Source: CAYMKL01 sp964390805 (GTDB taxonomy: Bacteria; Chloroflexota; Anaerolineae; VGOG01). From it: 24,420 bases of DNA. This document shows, in pieces, positions 8,301 to 14,836 of this stretch (position 1 is the first letter of the stretch; each line of letters begins with the position of its first letter). The position numbers were made by a program, and so were the translations under genes. Under the pieces are notes generated by a model, which saw only the letters and a list, made by a program, of their open reading frames with translations, made no database searches and had not been told where the DNA came from. The DNA is taken from contig CAYMKL010000105.1 in NCBI GenBank assembly GCA_964390805.1, forward strand, positions 1-24,420. Direction: 5' to 3'.

Positions 8301-8363
8301 TCCGACACTTTAGCCGTCACCCTGGGCCACCACGAATACGCCCGCGTCCATCGGGCGAATTAG
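5304..8363 (+). CDS. Secreted multidomain glycoside hydrolase-like protein
   Basis: About 1019 aa from GTG 5304. I prefer this start because it gives a normal signal peptide (MRRSSVART... then a hydrophobic stretch VLVVGFWLLPLL). An in-frame ATG at 5220 has a good SD, but it adds 28 residues encoded entirely by the heptamer repeat. After two Thr-Pro linkers (~65-205) interrupted by IYLPLIVKS, residues ~207-362 form a jelly-roll carbohydrate-binding-like domain (LIVNGGFEED ... YLDDVSV). Residues ~366-750 resemble a TIM-barrel glycosidase; NLADEPQGGDYS is a plausible acid/base Glu region as in GH5/GH42-type enzymes. Residues ~760-1019 resemble the GATase-like domain of GH42 beta-galactosidases (VLLFAPSSYPYE ... 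YDFYRQGGEIV). The exact GH family and substrate are unknown. Two repeat elements lie in frame (5429-5447, 7791-7850). It is followed closely by an MFS transporter, which suggests sugar uptake. Confidence 0.7.
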   Translation: MRRSSVARTAAMIGVLVVGFWLLPLLSEPRLADAARPAMRRRPELIEGSPGHSAAPHQWGFEFARAESTSTPTPTSTPTDTPTLTSTPTATVTTPIATLTPTHTPTSTPTATAITPTVTSTPTPTPTYTSSPTPTHTPTPTHTPTPTQTHTPTPTSTPTITPTPTATATTPIPEIYLPLIVKSPATTPTPTPTPTPTPTLTPTPPSEELIVNGGFEEDDDAWFIGPTSRPAVYSTEAVHSGARSMRLGITDQGDYPSYSPIWQQVTIPFDASYAMLSFWYYPLSQDVIEHDWQEAMILDANHYFLAQVMKVNSNSQTWTHDTFDLLPYRGQTIAIRFNVYNDGESGLKTAMYLDDVSVAVRNGTSRKVYSGWAMEAYPELSRVEMQDIVRKQKERGSNVVLIGHNNPGEVDIYKAEPGLSYAVYRAFIDPENPLHDDAQDMVLAQYRMLQVCREEGMKVILPVGYQIQMGEQWNVEHPYDLRTDYYGNPLNIGGQSASIYSPAYQADIRTYYQWVNANFVQPYQDIILMINLADEPQGGDYSSLANGVFSSRYGYSFWDTGDDHQRWRQLGEFQANYIVEYAAWSASVWQEIEPDIMTTMSFCGFLARYGYYMPYVEPLFRDTPSNFAIAFDAYPRDGYYTDPITEGDLTSLFILIRSLGRYSDIYDKPVWLWSTANSWGLGQDSPDKADIADAISNIYYLAQLTTQTGGQLQGINFWNYNIKGQGLYNDTNPIVYNPDEMFERVSVAGSSAREIMEVEPSPISVLLFAPSSYPYELIGQTKSWLHLSRLSKDMPTFRRLISKSILNYKFPQMNALARNNVNSIVATHLTPPLSPPTLGGMKGGEGVGMETVLVLAPSLAYVSSEELALLYDFYRQGGEIVAKGDIAETLKKQMKDPHSTAMTSYLNKITSVGSDGAVYSTSLDVETLFMDDFQGELASFWKDVLRIEKLNRGYFVEGDGHALLYSIDPNPIPFNVDIPFTYEGAKYDRSGRFVSDLSGSDTLAVTLGHHEYARVHRAN
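5429..5447. repeat. Diverged copy of the TCCTGAGCTTGTCGAAGGG element
   Basis: TCCCGAGCTTATCGAGGGA matches the element at 425-443 at 15 of 19 positions, with four transitions. It lies between the signal peptide and the Thr-Pro linker of the glycosidase-like protein and is read in frame as part of RPELIEGSP. Confidence 0.4.
7791..7850. repeat. C-run/G-run palindromic element inside the glycosidase gene
   Basis: CCCCCCTCTTTCCCCCCC is followed after a short AACTTT centre by its near complement (G7-ATGAAA-G7), an imperfect palindrome of about 45 bp. It is translated in frame as residues ~830-849 (TPPLSPPTLGGMKGGEG), interrupting the GATase-like domain between IVATHL and ETVLVLAPS. It looks like an intergenic repeat that has landed in a coding sequence. 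Confidence 0.6.
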
Positions 8364-8387
8364 AAGTTAGAAATTAGAAGGTCAAAG

Positions 8388-9680
8388 ATGTCCGACGTCC
8401 AATCTCCAACCTCCAATTCTCACTATTGGCGAAACTTTGTCTGCTTTGCCTTAGATTACGTGTTCTTCGGCGTCGGCATCGCCTTGGTGAGCCAGACGAC
8501 GGTCTTGCCATCCTTCGTCAGCCAACTGACCGATTCGGCTCCTTTGATCGGCCTGTCCTCAACCATAATGACCGGCGCCTGGCTTCTGCCCCAACTGATC
8601 GCCGCCAGCTACCTGGCCGATAAGGACCGCAAGAAGCCATACCTGATGGTGCCTGCGGCCGTCGGCCGACCAATCTTTTTGCTGCTCGCCGCGGTGTTGT
8701 TCCTGGGCGTAGATCTTGCCCCAGCTCTGATCCTGGGGTTGTTCTTCATTGGCCTGACCGTTTTCATGAGCACCGATGCCCTGGCAGCCGTGGCCTGGTT
8801 CGATATTCTGAGCAAAGCCATCCCGCCAACCCGGCGAGGCCGGCTGTTTGGGATCGCTCAGTTTTTCTCAGGACTGCTGACAGTGGGAGCGGGAGCGGTG
8901 GTCAATGCTCTTTTGGGTCCCCAGGGCCCATCCTTCCCCCACAGTTACGCCCGGCTGTTCTTCCTGGCGGGGCTGTCTTTCCTCGTCTCCCTGCTGGCCA
9001 TGTCCTTTCTGCGCGAGCCGGTCAAGCCAACGCAAGCTGAGCGGTTATCGTGGAACGCCTTCCTACCCAAATTATTGACGGTCTTGAGAGAGAATCGTAC
9101 GTTTAGTCTGGTCACGGCCCTGCGGCTCCTGACGGGTCTAAACGGAATGGCTCTACCTTTCTACGTTGTCCACGCCACTGAAGAACTGCAACTCGGCGTT
9201 GGGGCCATTGGGCTTTTTCTCTCATCACAGGTAATTGGCGGCATTCTGGCCGGATTCGTGTGGGGGTACCTGAATGAGCGGTCCGGCAGCAAGATCGTGA
9301 TCCAGTGCTCCACAATGATGGCCCTCGCTTCGCCCCTCCTGGCCTTGCTCATGGGGCCGATAGGTGGATTAGCCGGGAGTTCAGTGATTTACATCTACTC
9401 CCTGATCTTCGTGGCCATCGGGGCTCTGAACAGCTCTATGATGCCGGGATTCATCAACTTCGTCCTGGAGCTGGCCCCGTCCGAGGAGCGTGCCACCTAC
9501 ATCGCTCTGACCAACACCTTGTGCGGCGTGCTTCTGTTAGCGCCCTTCTTAGGCGGCTGGTTACTGCAGGCGACGTCCTATCCCATGCTTTTCGCTGTCA
9601 CAGCGGTGGGTATCTCTCTGGGGTTGGTCCTGACCTTCCGCCTGGAGGAGCCGCGTCAAAAGACTGGCGAAGCCGAATGA
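8388..9680 (+). CDS. MFS transporter
   Basis: A 430-aa integral membrane protein with about 12 hydrophobic helices in two six-helix halves, as usual for the major facilitator superfamily. The cytoplasmic loop after helix 2 carries SYLADKDRKKPYL, the loop-2 motif position, and helix 4/5 borders TRRGRLFG. The C-terminal half repeats the pattern with LNERSGSKIV. Substrate cannot be read from sequence. The gene begins 24 bp after the glycosidase-like gene and ends 11 bp before the MBL-fold gene, so the three are likely one operon, and sugar or small-molecule transport is a fair guess. The first ~12 residues (MSDVQSPTSNSH) are encoded by heptamer-type repeat DNA, and the SD is weak. I see no better in-frame start downstream. 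Confidence 0.88.
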   Translation: MSDVQSPTSNSHYWRNFVCFALDYVFFGVGIALVSQTTVLPSFVSQLTDSAPLIGLSSTIMTGAWLLPQLIAASYLADKDRKKPYLMVPAAVGRPIFLLLAAVLFLGVDLAPALILGLFFIGLTVFMSTDALAAVAWFDILSKAIPPTRRGRLFGIAQFFSGLLTVGAGAVVNALLGPQGPSFPHSYARLFFLAGLSFLVSLLAMSFLREPVKPTQAERLSWNAFLPKLLTVLRENRTFSLVTALRLLTGLNGMALPFYVVHATEELQLGVGAIGLFLSSQVIGGILAGFVWGYLNERSGSKIVIQCSTMMALASPLLALLMGPIGGLAGSSVIYIYSLIFVAIGALNSSMMPGFINFVLELAPSEERATYIALTNTLCGVLLLAPFLGGWLLQATSYPMLFAVTAVGISLGLVLTFRLEEPRQKTGEAE

Positions 9681-9691
9681 ATTGACGTTAG

Positions 9692-10552
9692 ATGAGCATT
9701 GAAGCGATACTGTTGGGAACCGCTCAGGACGGAGGCGTGCCTCAGGTCGGGTGTTATTGTGCCAATTGTGGGCCGGCGCGAGCCGACCCGAGCAGGCGCA
9801 GACTGGTGGCCTGTCTGGGGCTGGTGGACCACGCCACCTGCCAGAGTTGGCTGATTGATGCCACCCCCGATTTCCGAGAGCAGTTGCACGCCCTGCACAG
9901 CCTGGCTCCGGATTGCCCGCTGGCTGGAATTGTGTTGACCCACGCTCACATCGGGCACTACGCCGGCCTGATCCATCTGGGGCACGAGGCGTGGAGCACA
10001 CAAAATCTGCCGGTTTATGCCTCACCGAGGATGGCCAGCTTCTTGCGCCATAACGCTCCCTGGTCGCAATTGGTCGCGCTGGGCAACATCGAACTGCGTT
10101 TGCTCACCCCCGCCCGTGAGACGCAACTCAGTTCCAACCTGCTTCTGACGCCCTTGCCAGTGCCCCACCGAGACGAACTCAGCGACACACTGGCCTTCGC
10201 CATGTCTTCGGCCGTCGTGCGTGGCCGAACGCGTAGCCTGTTCTACTGCCCCGACATTGATGCGTGGGGCCGATGGGAGCACGACCTGCGTCGCTTGGTG
10301 GCCGAGATGGACGTGGCCTTGCTAGACGCGACCTTTTTCAGCGCGGACGAGCTTCCGGGCCGCGATCTGAGTCAGATTCCGCACCCCCTGGCCACCGACA
10401 CCGCCGAGCTGTTGGCGGGTGTGGATTGCGACGTGCGGCTTATCCATCTCAACCACAGCAACCCGCTGCACAGGCCTGGGGCGCAGCGGGATTGGCTGGC
10501 AGCGCGGGGAGTCGGTGTAGGAGCCTTTGGCCAGCGATGGCGGCTGGGGTGA
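9692..10552 (+). CDS. PqqB-like metallo-beta-lactamase-fold hydrolase
   Basis: A 286-aa cytoplasmic protein of the PqqB-like MBL family. The opening strand and zinc knuckle read LLGTAQDGGVPQVGCYCANC (Cys21, Cys23, Cys26), as in PqqB. The metal motif is THAHIGHY (His84, His86, His89), where the usual Asp of HxHxDH is Gly88. Further metal-ligand candidates are in PVPHRDE (~150), LLDATFF and HLNHSNP near the end. PqqB takes part in pyrroloquinoline quinone formation, but no other pqq gene is nearby, so this is more likely a paralogous hydrolase of unknown substrate. It is 11 bp after the MFS gene and probably co-transcribed. No strong SD is visible before ATG 9692. A new promoter starts just after it. 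Confidence 0.8.
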   Translation: MSIEAILLGTAQDGGVPQVGCYCANCGPARADPSRRRLVACLGLVDHATCQSWLIDATPDFREQLHALHSLAPDCPLAGIVLTHAHIGHYAGLIHLGHEAWSTQNLPVYASPRMASFLRHNAPWSQLVALGNIELRLLTPARETQLSSNLLLTPLPVPHRDELSDTLAFAMSSAVVRGRTRSLFYCPDIDAWGRWEHDLRRLVAEMDVALLDATFFSADELPGRDLSQIPHPLATDTAELLAGVDCDVRLIHLNHSNPLHRPGAQRDWLAARGVGVGAFGQRWRLG

Positions 10553-10568
10553 GAAGAGTGTGAAGAAG

Positions 10569-10597
10569 TTGGTCAGTCGGGGGTAGTGTGGTATAAT
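10569..10597 (+). promoter_or_regulatory. Sigma70-type promoter of the DGR operon
   Basis: TTGGTC (10569-10574), a 17-bp spacer and a perfect TATAAT (10592-10597), followed by an extended SD (GGAGGAGAGG, 10621-10630) and ATG 10636. It likely drives the target gene and perhaps the RT, Avd and TR region downstream. Confidence 0.8.
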
Positions 10598-10635
10598 ATG
10601 GCTGCAGATCCCTGGACAAAGGAGGAGAGGGAATT

Positions 10636-12990
10636 ATGGAGGAAACGACGCAGAAGGTTTCGCCCATCCTGCATGATCGTCCAACAGACAAGGATGCGCT
10701 GGATTTTACCCCTTACCGCGACACGCTAGTGGACATCATTGCTGATCCTGCCACAATGACGCCCCTGACTATCGGCATCTTCGGTGGCTGGGGCAGCGGC
10801 AAGACCAGCTTGATGCAGATGGTCGAAAGCGAGCTTGGGGCAGTCCTGGCCGGGCGCCAAGAAGAGGCTCGAACGGTGTGGTTCAACGCCTGGCAGTACG
10901 GCAAGGAGGAAGACCTGTGGCGGGCTCTGCTACTCCAAGTTCTCGATGCCCTACGCCCATCCAAACCTGAAGCCGCTGCCGACGAGCAACTGGAGGGCCT
11001 GGCGGCGGCCCTCCACGATCCACCGGACCTGTCCGAGGAACTGAAGGCATGGCGAGACCTCAACCGCAAGCTAGACGACTTGCAGGCATCACTGTACCGC
11101 GATGTCGAGCGCGAGGAAGTCGGCGGGCTGGAGATTGACTGGGGAGAGATAGCAAAAGGCACAGCCAAAGGCGCTATCAAGATTGGCCTCACCTTTATTC
11201 CCGGCGTGAATACCCTGACCAAACTCATTGAGGCGGCCCAGAAAGGGGTTGGCAAGACAGCGGCCGATAGTATCATCGAAGCCTTTCGTCGCGAGAAGAC
11301 ACAGGTTCACATCGAACATATCCGATTCCTGGAGCAGTTCCGTCGCCAGTTCGAGGGCCTGGTCAAGGAACAGGTGACGGAGCGGGGACAGAAGTTAGTG
11401 GTCTTTGTGGACGACCTGGACCGCTGCCTGCCAGAGAAGGCCATTGATGTGCTGGAGGCCATCAAGCTGTTCCTGGATGTATCGGGGTGTATCTTCGTCC
11501 TGGGACTGGATCAGAATGTGGTGGCGCGAGGCATCAAGGTCAAGTACCGCGATTTTGCTGTGGAGGAGGGCAGCGATGGCGAGTCGAAAATCCCCATTGA
11601 TGGCGTCGCCTACTTGCAGAAGATCATACAGTTGCCCTTCCTACTGCCGCCTATCGAGCCCGACGACATGGAGAGCTTCGTGGAAACGCTGGTTCCCACC
11701 TTCCCCGACCCTTGCTGCGTGCCTGTCTTCGCTAAAGGGCTGCGGGAGCCGAACCCGCGTCAGGTGAAACGGGTCATCAACGTCTTCCTCTTCCTGTGGC
11801 GTCTGGCTGACAAGCGAGAGCTAGATGTCACCTCAGTGCGCTTGTCCAAGGTCATCGTCATCCAACACTCCCACCCCAAGCTTTATGACGTACTTAAGGA
11901 GCAGCCGGGCTTGTTGGCCGAACTGGAGGAATACTTCCGAGACGAAGTGCGCCGGATGGGAGCGGCTGGCATGGGAGAGGACTTGACGGGCCGACGGCAG
12001 GCAATGGGAGAGGAAGGCGAACAGCGCCCACCGGTCCATCCCCGCCTCGCTGACTTCGTGCAGCGGGGCTCCCTCCGCACTCTACTGACCCTGCACCCGG
12101 CCGATGCAGAAGACGTCAACTTCATGGGCCTGACCCCCAGCGAATTGCGCCCCTACTTCACCCTCACCCGCCGCGCTGCACCTGAGGCTCCGGTCGTTGG
12201 GGTGCCGCGGGAGGTCTTTGAACCTCAGATGGTGCGGATACCGGCTGGTGAATTCCAGATGGGCACCAGCAACGAGGAGGTTCAGTGGCTTCTGGAAAAC
12301 ACGGATTGGGCTAGGAGGTGGCAAGAGGAAGGCTACTTCAGTTGGGAGCAGCCTCAGCACCTCGTTAGCCTGTCGGCCTTCGAGATTGGCAGATACCCGG
12401 TGATGAACTCCGAATACCGGGCCTTCGTGCGCGACACAAACCATCGCCCACCGTCCCATTGGGAGGGAGACACCTACTCTGAGGAACTGGGCGATCACCC
12501 GGTAGTAAACGTGAACTGGCACGACGCGGTGGCCTATTGCCAGTGGCTGAGCGAGAAGACGCGCAAGAACTACCGGCTCCCCACCGAGGCCGAGTGGGAG
12601 AAAGCTGCTGGTTGGGATGAGCAGGTCGGGAAGCGGCAACGCTATCCCTGGGGCGACGATTTCGATCCCAAGAAGTGCAACACATCGGAGGGCGGCCCTG
12701 GCGACACTACGCCCGTGGGCCAGTACTCCCCGGACGGCGACAGCCCCTACGGCGCTGCGGACATGTCAGGGAACGTCTGGGAGTGGTGCAGCACAGTGTA
12801 TCGGGACTACCCATATCAAACGGACGACGGCCGCGAGGTCCTTGAAACCGAAGGTAGCCGTGTGCTGCGTGGCGGCTCGTGGGACTACGGTCAGTACGGC
12901 GCCCGCTGCGCTTACCGCCGCAGGAACGGCCCAGTCGCCCGTGACGACAATGTGGGGTTTCGGGTGGCGGTTTCCCTCGGCTCTCCTTAA
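10636..12990 (+). CDS. DGR target protein: KAP P-loop NTPase fused to FGE/C-type-lectin domain
   Basis: A 784-aa protein with no signal peptide and no clear membrane helix, so probably cytoplasmic. Residues ~20-430 are a KAP-family P-loop NTPase: Walker A GGWGSGKTS (Gly50-Lys56-Thr57) and Walker B VVFVDDLDR (Asp259-Asp262), then VLGLDQNVVARGI and the KAP-like NPRQVKRVINVF. Residues ~526-782 are a formylglycine-generating-enzyme/sulfatase-modifying-factor domain of the C-type lectin fold: RIPAGEFQMG, YRLPTEAEWEKAAG, YPWGDDFD, DMSGNVWEWC, RVLRGGSW. The last 45 residues are the variable repeat of a DGR. Compared with the template, residues 739, 740, 750-752, 754, 755, 762, 765, 767, 768, 770, 771 and 781 are altered, mostly from template Asn. 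FGE catalytic activity is not expected; the fold serves as a ligand-binding scaffold. Promoter and SD are strong. A ligand-controlled ATPase in sensing or defence is inference. Confidence 0.9.
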   Translation: MEETTQKVSPILHDRPTDKDALDFTPYRDTLVDIIADPATMTPLTIGIFGGWGSGKTSLMQMVESELGAVLAGRQEEARTVWFNAWQYGKEEDLWRALLLQVLDALRPSKPEAAADEQLEGLAAALHDPPDLSEELKAWRDLNRKLDDLQASLYRDVEREEVGGLEIDWGEIAKGTAKGAIKIGLTFIPGVNTLTKLIEAAQKGVGKTAADSIIEAFRREKTQVHIEHIRFLEQFRRQFEGLVKEQVTERGQKLVVFVDDLDRCLPEKAIDVLEAIKLFLDVSGCIFVLGLDQNVVARGIKVKYRDFAVEEGSDGESKIPIDGVAYLQKIIQLPFLLPPIEPDDMESFVETLVPTFPDPCCVPVFAKGLREPNPRQVKRVINVFLFLWRLADKRELDVTSVRLSKVIVIQHSHPKLYDVLKEQPGLLAELEEYFRDEVRRMGAAGMGEDLTGRRQAMGEEGEQRPPVHPRLADFVQRGSLRTLLTLHPADAEDVNFMGLTPSELRPYFTLTRRAAPEAPVVGVPREVFEPQMVRIPAGEFQMGTSNEEVQWLLENTDWARRWQEEGYFSWEQPQHLVSLSAFEIGRYPVMNSEYRAFVRDTNHRPPSHWEGDTYSEELGDHPVVNVNWHDAVAYCQWLSEKTRKNYRLPTEAEWEKAAGWDEQVGKRQRYPWGDDFDPKKCNTSEGGPGDTTPVGQYSPDGDSPYGAADMSGNVWEWCSTVYRDYPYQTDDGREVLETEGSRVLRGGSWDYGQYGARCAYRRRNGPVARDDNVGFRVAVSLGSP
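12848..12981 (+). repeat. DGR variable repeat (VR)
   Basis: This 134-bp segment aligns without gaps to 14507-14640 (offset 1659). There are 20 mismatches, and every one is at a template adenine (13 A to G, 5 A to T, 2 A to C); all 98 non-adenine positions match. The 3' end GTGGGGTTTCGGGTGGCGG (12951-12976 region) is invariant and adenine-free, as expected for the initiation of mutagenic homology (IMH). The VR ends at the final codons of the target gene. Confidence 0.97.
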
Positions 12991-13028
12991 GCAGTTGGTT
13001 TCTGGTTTCTGAACTTCTGGTTGCTGAT

Positions 13029-13042
13029 TCCGGCGGCCCGGA
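13029..13042 (+). other. Small GC hairpin downstream of the VR
   Basis: TCCGG, loop CGGC, CCGGA. Some DGRs need a GC hairpin or cruciform just after the VR for retrohoming. This one begins 47 bp past the VR, farther than in the Bordetella phage case, so a role is only possible. Confidence 0.3.
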
Positions 13043-13083
13043 GAACAAGGCATATTTCGCATAGTCTGGTTTGGCGAGAGACA

Positions 13084-14166
13084 ATGAAAACGTACAAGAA
13101 CCTCTATCCCAAGATCTGGAGCTTCGACACCCTATACCTGGCCTACCGCCAGGCCCGAAAGGGCAAGCGGGGCAAGTCCCCCGCTGCGGCCTTCGAGTTC
13201 AAGCTGGAAGAGAACCTGTTTCAGTTGCAGCAGGAACTGGCAGAAAAGACCTACACTCCCGGCCCCTACCACAGCTTCTACGTCCACGAACCGAAACAGC
13301 GCCTCATCTCCGCCGCTCCCTTCCGTGACCGGGTGGTACACCACGCCCTATGCCAGGTCATCGAACTGCTCTTCGAGCGCCGCTTCATCCACGACAGCTA
13401 TGCCAATCGCGAGGGCAAAGGCACCCATCGGGCTCTGGACCGCTGTACCGACTTCGCCCGTCGCTACCGCTACGTCCTGCCGTGCGATGTGCGCCAGTTC
13501 TTCCCCAGCATAGACCACGCCGTCCTCCGGCGCATCCTGGGACGAATCATCGCCGACCACGATGTGATGTGGCTGGTGGACCGCATCTTGGAGAGTGGCG
13601 TCGGCGTGCTGTCCGAGGAGTACGAGATGACCTATTTCCCCGGCGATGGCCTCTTGGCTGCCTGCCGCCCCCGCGGTCTGCCCATCGGCAACCTCACCTC
13701 CCAGTTCTGGGCCAACTGCTACCTCAATGAGCTGGACCAATTCGTCAAGCGGGAGCTGAATCGCCACGGACGCAGTCCTGCTTATCTGCGCTACGTGGAC
13801 GATTTCCTGCTCTTCGCCGACGACAAAGCGACCCTGTGGCGCTGGCGGGAAGGGGTCATCGCCTTTTTGCAGACCTTGCGCCTGACTATCCACCAGAACC
13901 AGGCCCAGCCTCGTCCAGTGAGCAAGGGCATCCCTTTTCTGGGCTTCATCGTCTTCCCCACCCACCGCCGCCTGAAGCGGCACAAAGGGATCGCCTTTCA
14001 GCGGCGGTTGAAGCGACTGGTGGCCCGCTACGCGGCGGGGGAGATCGAATACCAGCAGTTGGCATCCTCGGTACAGGGTTGGGTCAATCACGTTCGCTAT
14101 GGGGATACCTGGGGGTTGCGGCGAACCATCCTGAGCGAGATGCGGGTACCGGCGAGGAGAGCATGA
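13084..14166 (+). CDS. DGR-type reverse transcriptase
   Basis: A 360-aa group-II-intron-like reverse transcriptase of the DGR clade. It copies the template RNA, misincorporating opposite adenines, to make cDNA that replaces the VR. The visible order is N-terminal MKTYKNLYPKIWSF ... LAYRQARKGKRG, the palm motif PCDVRQFFPSIDH (Asp135), motif 4 LPIGNLTSQ (Ile201-Gln207), where the SQ ending is characteristic of DGR RTs, and the catalytic YVDD at 237-240. FLGFIVFPTHRRLK follows as the region after the palm. There is no maturase or endonuclease domain. ATG 13084 fits the family start; a TTG at 13021 in the same frame would add 21 residues from repeat-like intergenic DNA. It lies 93 bp after the target gene and overlaps avd by 4 bp (ATGA), so the two are translationally coupled. 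Confidence 0.95.
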   Translation: MKTYKNLYPKIWSFDTLYLAYRQARKGKRGKSPAAAFEFKLEENLFQLQQELAEKTYTPGPYHSFYVHEPKQRLISAAPFRDRVVHHALCQVIELLFERRFIHDSYANREGKGTHRALDRCTDFARRYRYVLPCDVRQFFPSIDHAVLRRILGRIIADHDVMWLVDRILESGVGVLSEEYEMTYFPGDGLLAACRPRGLPIGNLTSQFWANCYLNELDQFVKRELNRHGRSPAYLRYVDDFLLFADDKATLWRWREGVIAFLQTLRLTIHQNQAQPRPVSKGIPFLGFIVFPTHRRLKRHKGIAFQRRLKRLVARYAAGEIEYQQLASSVQGWVNHVRYGDTWGLRRTILSEMRVPARRA

Positions 14167-14603
14167 AAGAGTCTCCCATCTTCGCTCGGACGTATGACCT
14201 GCTGCTGTGGCTGATCCCGCAAACCCTGAAGTTCCCACGAGAGCACCGCTTCACCATGGCCCAGCGAGTGCAGGATGTGGCTCTGGACTTCCAGGAGCGG
14301 ATCATTGAGGCCGCGTTGAGCGATGACCAGCGCGAGGACGACCACTTGGCCCGGGCTGACGTGGCTCTGACTAAACTGCGCTTCTACTTGCGGCTGTGCA
14401 AGGACCTCCAGTTGCTCTCCCTGGGCCAGTACGAGCACGTCTCCAGGATGGTGGTGGAGGTAGGCAAGCTGCTGGGAGGTTGGCGCAAAAAGCTCATAGG
14501 GACAGGCCAAAAGAAGCCGTGTGCTGCGTGGCGGCTCGTGGAACAACAATCAGAACAACGCCCGCTGCGCTTACCGCAACAGGAACAACCCAGACAACCG
14601 TAA
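14163..14603 (+). CDS. avd: DGR accessory protein Avd (four-helix bundle)
   Basis: A 146-aa protein. Residues ~5-112 match the Avd/four-helix-bundle family: FARTYDLLLWLIPQTLKFP, QRFT-type turn FTMAQRVQDVAL, LTKLRFYLRLCKDLQLLS, QYEHVSRMV and VGKLLGGW. Avd forms a basic pentameric barrel that binds the RT and template RNA in studied DGRs. The start overlaps the RT stop (ATGA). The usual family domain ends near residue 114; the last ~31 residues (from KKPCAAWRLVEQ on) are encoded by the template repeat itself and end at a TAA inside it. That tail may be untranslated baggage or tolerated extension. Functional length is therefore uncertain. Confidence 0.88.
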   Translation: MKESPIFARTYDLLLWLIPQTLKFPREHRFTMAQRVQDVALDFQERIIEAALSDDQREDDHLARADVALTKLRFYLRLCKDLQLLSLGQYEHVSRMVVEVGKLLGGWRKKLIGTGQKKPCAAWRLVEQQSEQRPLRLPQQEQPRQP

Positions 14604-14640
14604 CAACAATGTGGGGTTTCGGGTGGCGGTTTCCCACGGC
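14507..14640 (+). repeat. DGR template repeat (TR)
   Basis: The non-coding template whose transcript is reverse-transcribed to rewrite the VR. It contains 36 adenines, clustered in AAC/AAT codons when read in the target frame (SWNNNQNN ... NRNNPDNRNNN). AAC codons can vary widely without giving stops. The first 97 bp overlap the 3' end of avd. The 3' end carries the IMH*-type block; position 14636 (A, versus T in VR) lies near the end of homology. Confidence 0.97.
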
Positions 14641-14753
14641 ATTCCCCACAGGCCGGAAATGCCACGGGTTCACGGACGCGTGGCCGAGGCCATCAAAGGA
14701 GAGCTGGCGCGGCCTGTTCCTGGCTGGGGGCAACCCCAGGCAAATATAGAAGA

Positions 14754-14808
14754 GCCCCGCCCCCTGTGGTAGGCCGAGAGGCCGAAGCCTGGGGCGGGGC
14801 AACGTTTT
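14754..14808 (+). terminator. GC-rich hairpin with T tail after the TR
   Basis: GCCCCGCCCC (14754-14763) pairs perfectly with GGGGCGGGGC (14791-14800). An inner GGCC-GAGA-GGCC hairpin (14772-14783) nests inside, and AACGTTTT follows. It fits an intrinsic terminator defining the 3' end of the DGR transcript. It could also be a structural part of the template RNA. Confidence 0.75.
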
Positions 14809-14836
14809 GAAACACGGAAGCACGGAGAATACGAAA

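Noticed and set aside
12208..12981. A genuine formylglycine-generating enzyme for sulfatase activation
   Set aside because: The domain is the DGR-variable lectin-fold end of a KAP NTPase, and no sulfatase is nearby, so a binding role is far more likely.
13084..14166. Group II intron or retron reverse transcriptase
   Set aside because: There is no maturase or endonuclease domain and no intron boundaries or msr/msd. The adenine-specific VR/TR pair and Avd identify a DGR.
14521..14772. Short plus-strand frame reading the TR as LRGGSWNNNQNN...
   Set aside because: This is the template repeat read in the target frame, not a gene. It has no start signal of its own.
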